From an uncultured Eubacteriales bacterium (GTDB lineage: Bacteria > Bacillota > Clostridia > Christensenellales > Aristaeellaceae), in NCBI GenBank assembly GCA_902781095.1, contig CACZHW010000004.1, positions 62,001 through 126,000 on the forward strand: a stretch of DNA of 64,000 nucleotides. The letters are read 5' to 3'. Each line of letters begins with the position of its first letter. Position 1 is the first letter of the stretch. The position numbers were made by a program, and so were the translations under genes. Of this stretch, positions 59,738 through 64,000 are shown one piece after another. Under the pieces are notes generated by a model that ran no database searches, had not been told where the DNA came from, and saw nothing but the letters and a program-made list of their open reading frames with translations.

Positions 59738-61474
59738 TTACTTCACGTTCTCCGCGGCCTGCTGTCCCGCGATGCGGCCGAAGACCACGATATCCGCCAC
59801 CGCGTTGCCGCCGATGCGGTTGCCGCCGTGCACGCCGCCGGTGACCTCGCCGCAGGCATACAGGTTGGGGATGACGTTGCCGTCGGTATCGATCACATGG
59901 GTGAGGGTGTCGATCTTCACGCCGCCCATCGTGTGATGGATGCCGGGCGCGATCTTGATCGCGTAATACGGCGGGACGGAGAGATCCTCCTCCATGCCGG
60001 TCGCACGGCCGAAGTCCGGATCGTTCTTCGCGGCCACATAGCCGTTCCAGTCGGAGAGGGTCTTTGCAAAGGTCTCCGGATCGCAGCCGATGAGCTTCGC
60101 TAGCTCTTCGGGGGTGTCCGCCTGCACGGTGAGGCCGTTGTTCACGTACTTCTCAATGGCCTTGAGGCCGTCGCGCAGCCGCTGGTCGAACACGACGTAG
60201 GCGTAGCAGCCTTCCTGCTGCAGCTCCGCCGCAGAAACCACGTCGCGCGTCTCCATCTCGTTGATGAAGCGCTTGCCTTCCTGGTTGACGAGGATGGCGC
60301 CGTCGCCGCGCACGCCTTCGGTGATCAGCATGCTGGTCGTCTGCTCGACGGTGGGATGCAGCTGGATCTGCTCGATATCCACGAGGTCCGCGCCGACCGC
60401 CTGCGCCATCACGATGCCGTCGCCCGTCGCGCCGGGGGCGTTGGTGGTGACGGTGCCGCGCAGGTCGGGGCGGTACTGGCAGTACATCTCCTCGTTGGCG
60501 CCGAAGCCACCGGAGGCGAGGATGACGGATTTCGCATGGATCTCATAGACAGCATCCGGCGCTTCCGCCCGGACGCCGCAGACCGTGCCGTCCTCAGCAC
60601 GCAGCAGCTCGGTCGCCTTCGTGTTCAGCATCGGCTCGATGCCCAGCTCGGAGAGCTTCGCGGAGAAGGCCGCCACGAGGTAGCCGCCCACGCCGGAACC
60701 GTCCGCCGGGGCGTGGATGCGGGCATTCGTCGCGCCGCCGGAGAAGGAGACCTTGGGCAGCGGGGCGCCGATGGTGTCCAGCCAGTCGATCGCGGCGGCG
60801 GAGTTCGCGGCCATCGCGCGCACGAGGTCCGGATTGTTCAGGTTCTTGCCGCCCTTCATCGTGTCTTCCACGAACTGGTCGACGCTGTCCTCGATGCCGG
60901 ATTCCGCCTGATAGTGGGTCTCGGCAGCGTTCATGCCGCCAGTGGCCTTGGTGGTGTTGCCGCCGACGTACGCCATCTTCTCCAGGATGATGACGGACTT
61001 GCCCGCCTCGTGCACGGTGATCGCCGCGCTCATGCCCGCGCCGCCGGCGCCGACGATGACGACGTCCGTCTCGAGGGTCTTCTGCTCGCGCTCCGCGTCA
61101 GCCGCGGCGTCCTTGCGGTTCGCATCCATCGCGGCGATGTCCGCGCCGGCAGCTGTCAGCGCTTCGGTCGCAGCCTTGACGACGGCCGTGCTGGTCACGG
61201 TCGCGCCCGCGATGCCGTCCACGTTGGGCGTCTGGGCCGAGAGGATCTGCTCGTCCATCTGCTCGACGGCAACGCCGCCCAGCCCGGGCGTCTCCGCGTC
61301 GCCCTTGATGGAAACCGCGGTGATCGCGCCGCCCTCCACCGTCAGGCTGACGCTGACAGGGCCGCCGAAGCCCTGGGCTTCCGCCTCATAGGTTCCGTCC
61401 GCCGGCATGCCTTCGGCCATCGCGCCGCAGCACAGCAGGCACAGCACCGTAAACAGTGCAAGGATCTTCTTCAT
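59738..61474 (-). CDS. Exported FMN-binding, FAD-dependent reductase (fumarate/urocanate reductase family)
   Basis: The 578-residue protein has a signal peptide (MKKILALFTVLCLLCCGAMA). Residues 25-115 form an FMN_bind domain with DGIAGATVTS, the site where FMN is usually attached to the Thr. Residues 135-575 form a FAD-binding fumarate-reductase flavoprotein domain (VVIVGAGGAGMSAAI, GGNTTKATGGMNA, ASGGFGANEEM, HHTMGGVKIDT, YACGEVTGGVHGGNRIGGNAV). It uses extracellular electrons to reduce an unsaturated acid as an anaerobic acceptor; the substrate is unknown. It is expressed alone, divergent from a LacI regulator. Confidence 0.92.
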   Translation of the reverse strand: MKKILALFTVLCLLCCGAMAEGMPADGTYEAEAQGFGGPVSVSLTVEGGAITAVSIKGDAETPGLGGVAVEQMDEQILSAQTPNVDGIAGATVTSTAVVKAATEALTAAGADIAAMDANRKDAAADAEREQKTLETDVVIVGAGGAGMSAAITVHEAGKSVIILEKMAYVGGNTTKATGGMNAAETHYQAESGIEDSVDQFVEDTMKGGKNLNNPDLVRAMAANSAAAIDWLDTIGAPLPKVSFSGGATNARIHAPADGSGVGGYLVAAFSAKLSELGIEPMLNTKATELLRAEDGTVCGVRAEAPDAVYEIHAKSVILASGGFGANEEMYCQYRPDLRGTVTTNAPGATGDGIVMAQAVGADLVDIEQIQLHPTVEQTTSMLITEGVRGDGAILVNQEGKRFINEMETRDVVSAAELQQEGCYAYVVFDQRLRDGLKAIEKYVNNGLTVQADTPEELAKLIGCDPETFAKTLSDWNGYVAAKNDPDFGRATGMEEDLSVPPYYAIKIAPGIHHTMGGVKIDTLTHVIDTDGNVIPNLYACGEVTGGVHGGNRIGGNAVADIVVFGRIAGQQAAENVK

Positions 61475-61493
61475 GGTTTTCCTCCTTTAAAGC

Positions 61494-61510
61494 AACGATA
61501 GTATATCGTT
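61494..61510. promoter_or_regulatory. Palindromic operator for the divergent LacI regulator
   Basis: AACGATA-GTA-TATCGTT, a perfect 7-bp inverted repeat around three bases, lies between the reductase promoter and its start codon and next to the regulator promoter. The shape and position suit a LacI-family repressor that also controls itself. Confidence 0.65.
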
Positions 61511-61514
61511 TTAC

Positions 61515-61543
61515 TTGACAGGAAGTGTATCATGATTTATCTT
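61515..61543 (+). promoter_or_regulatory. Promoter of the LacI regulator gene at 61575
   Basis: Perfect TTGACA (61515-61520), 17-base spacer and TATCTT (61538-61543), 32 bases from the start. It overlaps the oppositely directed reductase promoter. Confidence 0.65.
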
Positions 61544-61552
61544 CCTTGTAAA
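61524..61552 (-). promoter_or_regulatory. Promoter of the FMN/FAD reductase gene
   Basis: On the minus strand TTTACA (61547-61552), 17-base spacer and TACACT (61524-61529), with the palindromic operator about 14 bases downstream. Confidence 0.7.
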
Positions 61553-61574
61553 GCTTTTTGTAAGGAGGTGCCCT

Positions 61575-62555
61575 ATGGCCACCATCCGCGACGTCGCAGC
61601 CCTGGCCGGCGTCTCCGTCTCCACCGTCTCCATCATCCTCAACGGGAATGCCAGGGAGCGGCACATCCCGGAGGCGACCCGGCAGCGCGTGGAAGAAGCC
61701 ATGCACAGCCTTTCCTACCGGCCCAGCCGCACCGCCCGCGCGCTGCGCGGCAAGCGGCGCCCGCTCATCGCCCTGCTCTGGGTCCTGGACGAGCGCTCCA
61801 CCTTCTTCATGCGCGTGGTCCGCGGCCTGTCCGCCGTCGCAGCCGATCCGCAGCGGCCGTTTGACTTCGTCATCCTTCCCTACCGCAACGGGAAGCTGGC
61901 AGAGATGCTGCCGGACCTGCGTGATGAAGGCATCACCGGCGTGCTCATCGGCGCCCTCAGCCCGCAGGACCAGGCCCTGCTGGAGTCCGCCGGCCTCAGC
62001 AAGCCCATCTGCCTCCTCAACCGCAGCGCGGAAAGCTGCCTCTGCTGCCGCACGGACATCGGCGAAATCGGCCGGCTGGCTGCCACTTTCTTTATGGACA
62101 GGGGCTGCCGCACGGTGGGCTTCGTCTCCGACCGCGTCGTCCTGGAGCCCAAGGCCGCCCGCCGGCAGGCGGTGCTGCAGGCCTGCCTGGGCGCCGGCAT
62201 CCTTTGCCCGGAAGCGGCGCAGCTGAAGACGGAAAACAGCCTGTCCGGCGGTCTTGCCGCAGCGGAGCAGATGCTGTCCCTCCCCGGCAGCCCCGACGGT
62301 GTTTACCTGGACAACGAGATCATCGCCGCCGGGTTCTCCGCCGCCTGCCACGCGCGGGGCATCGAAGAGTTCCCGCTGCTGGCCATCGGCCTCAACCATC
62401 CGGAACTGGGGCGCCACCTGCACCCCGCCATCTCGCTGATCGATGTGCCGGGCGAGACCATCGGCAAGCAGGGCGGAAGGATGATCGCCTCCGCCGTATA
62501 CGGCGAAGAGCCGCCGCGCGAGGTCATCTGCCCCTGCCGGCTGATACGGCCCTGA
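61575..62555 (+). CDS. LacI-family transcriptional regulator of the reductase gene
   Basis: The 326-residue repressor has an N-terminal helix-turn-helix (TIRDVAALAGVSVSTVSIILNGNARERHIPEATR, residues 3-37), the hinge YRPSRTARALRGK and a periplasmic-binding-like sensor (GVLIGALSPQ, GVYLDNEIIAAGF). TAAGGAGG precedes the ATG. Its divergent arrangement over the palindromic operator suggests it represses the exported reductase until a ligand, perhaps the substrate, is present. Confidence 0.92.
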   Translation: MATIRDVAALAGVSVSTVSIILNGNARERHIPEATRQRVEEAMHSLSYRPSRTARALRGKRRPLIALLWVLDERSTFFMRVVRGLSAVAADPQRPFDFVILPYRNGKLAEMLPDLRDEGITGVLIGALSPQDQALLESAGLSKPICLLNRSAESCLCCRTDIGEIGRLAATFFMDRGCRTVGFVSDRVVLEPKAARRQAVLQACLGAGILCPEAAQLKTENSLSGGLAAAEQMLSLPGSPDGVYLDNEIIAAGFSAACHARGIEEFPLLAIGLNHPELGRHLHPAISLIDVPGETIGKQGGRMIASAVYGEEPPREVICPCRLIRP

Positions 62556-62563
62556 GCAAACGA

Positions 62564-62585
62564 CCGCCGCGCGGCGGCTGTTTAT
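62564..62585. terminator. Shared hairpin between convergent genes
   Basis: A 7-bp perfect GC palindrome (CCGCCGC-GCGGCGG) lies between the LacI stop and the ECF gene stop. T-runs are short on both sides, so it is a weak bidirectional terminator at best. Confidence 0.45.
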
Positions 62586-62601
62586 GAATGATCGTGCTGA
62601 T

Positions 62602-63174
62602 TTACTTGGCCACGAGCGGCGAGAGCTTCGCCCGCTCCAGCGCCGTCACCACAGCGGGCACCAGCACCAGGTGGATGAGCGCGCCCGGGGCCGTGCCGGC
62701 GAAGTAGCTGCTGAAGAACACCGCGAAGGTGTACGGCGAGCTGCTGCCGATGAGGCCGAAGGAGAGCAGCAGCGCCTTGCCCGCGCCGCCGATGATGCGC
62801 CCGCCGATCATGGCGATCACGAGGGCGCAGAGCATGGCCGGCAGGCGGCGCTCCTTTTTCATCTTCTTTAAAAGGAAGGGATAGAGCAGGCCCGTCAGCA
62901 GGCCGTAGCCGCCCAGCTCAAAGGCCATGGGCAGCGCGACCATGGGGAAGGGCGGCATGCCCAGCGTGAGGCCGCGCAGGATCGGCAGCACGATGCCGAG
63001 GCCCAGGCCCCACTGCCAGCCGCAGGTCAGCCCGCAGATGAGCGCGGGGATGTGCAGCGGGCTGATGATCTTGCCGATCACCTGGATCTGGCCGGTGATG
63101 AAGGGCAGGATCATGCCCAGTGCCAGCAGCAGCGCCGTGACGACCATGGCGCGAAGATTGCGGTTCGTGTTCAT
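62602..63174 (-). CDS. ECF transporter S component
   Basis: Membrane protein of 190 residues with about six hydrophobic segments. The pattern ALLLALGMILPFITGQIQVIGKIISPLHIPALICGLTCGWQWGLGLGIVLPILRGLTLGMPPFPM is typical of S-components, which capture a vitamin or similar compound and dock on a shared EcfAAT module. The substrate is unknown. I chose the ATG at 63174 because it lies seven bases after GGAGG. It is preceded by a 165-base leader with an intrinsic terminator, suggesting riboswitch-like control. Confidence 0.85.
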   Translation of the reverse strand: MNTNRNLRAMVVTALLLALGMILPFITGQIQVIGKIISPLHIPALICGLTCGWQWGLGLGIVLPILRGLTLGMPPFPMVALPMAFELGGYGLLTGLLYPFLLKKMKKERRLPAMLCALVIAMIGGRIIGGAGKALLLSFGLIGSSSPYTFAVFFSSYFAGTAPGALIHLVLVPAVVTALERAKLSPLVAK

Positions 63175-63217
63175 CGTCATTCCTCCGGTTTCTGTCGTTT
63201 GGCCGCAAAAGCATAAT

Positions 63218-63270
63218 AAAAACACGGCAATCCTGCTGCCGCTTCGGCGGCCTTGTGATTGCTGTGTTTT
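63218..63270 (-). terminator. Attenuator in the ECF gene leader
   Basis: Arms AAAACACAGCAATC and GATTGCCGTGTTTT (one mismatched pair) enclose a second GC hairpin; on the minus strand the stem ends in TTTTTATT, about 45 bases before the start codon. A competing stem GTGTTTT-GA-AAAACAC overlaps its 5-prime arm and could act as antiterminator. Confidence 0.75.
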
Positions 63271-63338
63271 TCAAAACACCTGCTGCGGCGGGTTGTGTCT
63301 TCGTACGGTGTGGTTTCTTCAGAAACCGGTTGGGGTGT

Positions 63339-63367
63339 ATTGTACAGGAAAGGCGCGGCGGTGTCAA
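63339..63367 (-). promoter_or_regulatory. Promoter of the ECF S-component gene
   Basis: On the minus strand a perfect TTGACA (63362-63367), 17-base spacer and TACAAT (63339-63344). The -35 box lies in the loop of the ilvD terminator hairpin. Confidence 0.85.
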
Positions 63368-63379
63368 GACCGCCGCGCC
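63352..63379 (-). terminator. Terminator hairpin of ilvD
   Basis: Perfect 11-bp arms GGCGCGGCGGT and ACCGCCGCGCC with a 6-base loop, eight bases after the ilvD stop. On the minus strand it is followed by TTTCC, on the plus strand by CCGCTTTTTATT. Confidence 0.8.
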
Positions 63380-63386
63380 CCGCTTT

Positions 63387-64000
<614 letters not shown>

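Overview
The window is a high-GC chromosomal segment of a Gram-positive Firmicute, most likely an anaerobic gut or rumen member of the Clostridia. The evidence is the Firmicute order of the S10-spc-alpha ribosomal cluster with a KOW-domain gene next to infA, zinc-binding S14 and L36, near-perfect AGGAGG ribosome binding sites, a class B sortase with a sorting-signal substrate, a type III glutamine synthetase, and TRAP and ECF transporters. The exact family cannot be fixed from the sequence alone.

Layout. (1) 1-15300, minus strand: the complete S10-spc-alpha cluster from rpsJ to rplQ, with secY, adk, infA and rpoA, read from one clear promoter at 15271-15299. map is missing from between adk and infA. 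A well-folded cloverleaf RNA sits between rpoA and rplQ. (2) 15600-23480: a CPBP protease, then a LacI regulator-TRAP transporter-SGNH hydrolase operon divergent from nagA-nagB; this looks like one amino-sugar or acidic-sugar uptake module. (3) 23480-29670: a UgpB-like ABC importer operon without its ATPase, divergent from a three-domain LacI/solute-binding fusion regulator. (4) 29680-38730: two secreted beta-helix proteins that share a promoter motif and Met/Pro/Gly-rich linkers. Between them lie rplJ-rplL with an L10 leader and attenuator, a multi-spanning membrane protein, type III glutamine synthetase and a SIMPL lipoprotein.

(5) 38811-48216: one roughly 9.3 kb minus-strand operon of eleven tightly packed genes. 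In order of transcription it encodes a secreted transglutaminase-like protein, a GspF/PilC platform protein, four small pilin-like proteins, a PilT-like ATPase, a SARP regulator carrying a degenerate GGDEF domain, a diguanylate cyclase, a REC-GGDEF-EAL phosphodiesterase and an HPt phosphotransfer protein. (6) 48400-59400: a second surface operon with a 3067-residue VWA/Cna-B/FctA-repeat adhesin, a class B sortase, and a near-identical second copy of the HPt gene. The two operons look like a linked surface-appendage and cyclic-di-GMP control region and are the most interesting part of the window. (7) 59650-64000: an exported FMN/FAD reductase with a divergent LacI regulator and a clear palindromic operator, an ECF S-component with an attenuated leader, and the 3-prime part of ilvD.

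All coding is dense. The long antisense open frames opposite real genes are by-products of high third-position GC. No tRNA, rRNA, insertion sequence or CRISPR array was seen.
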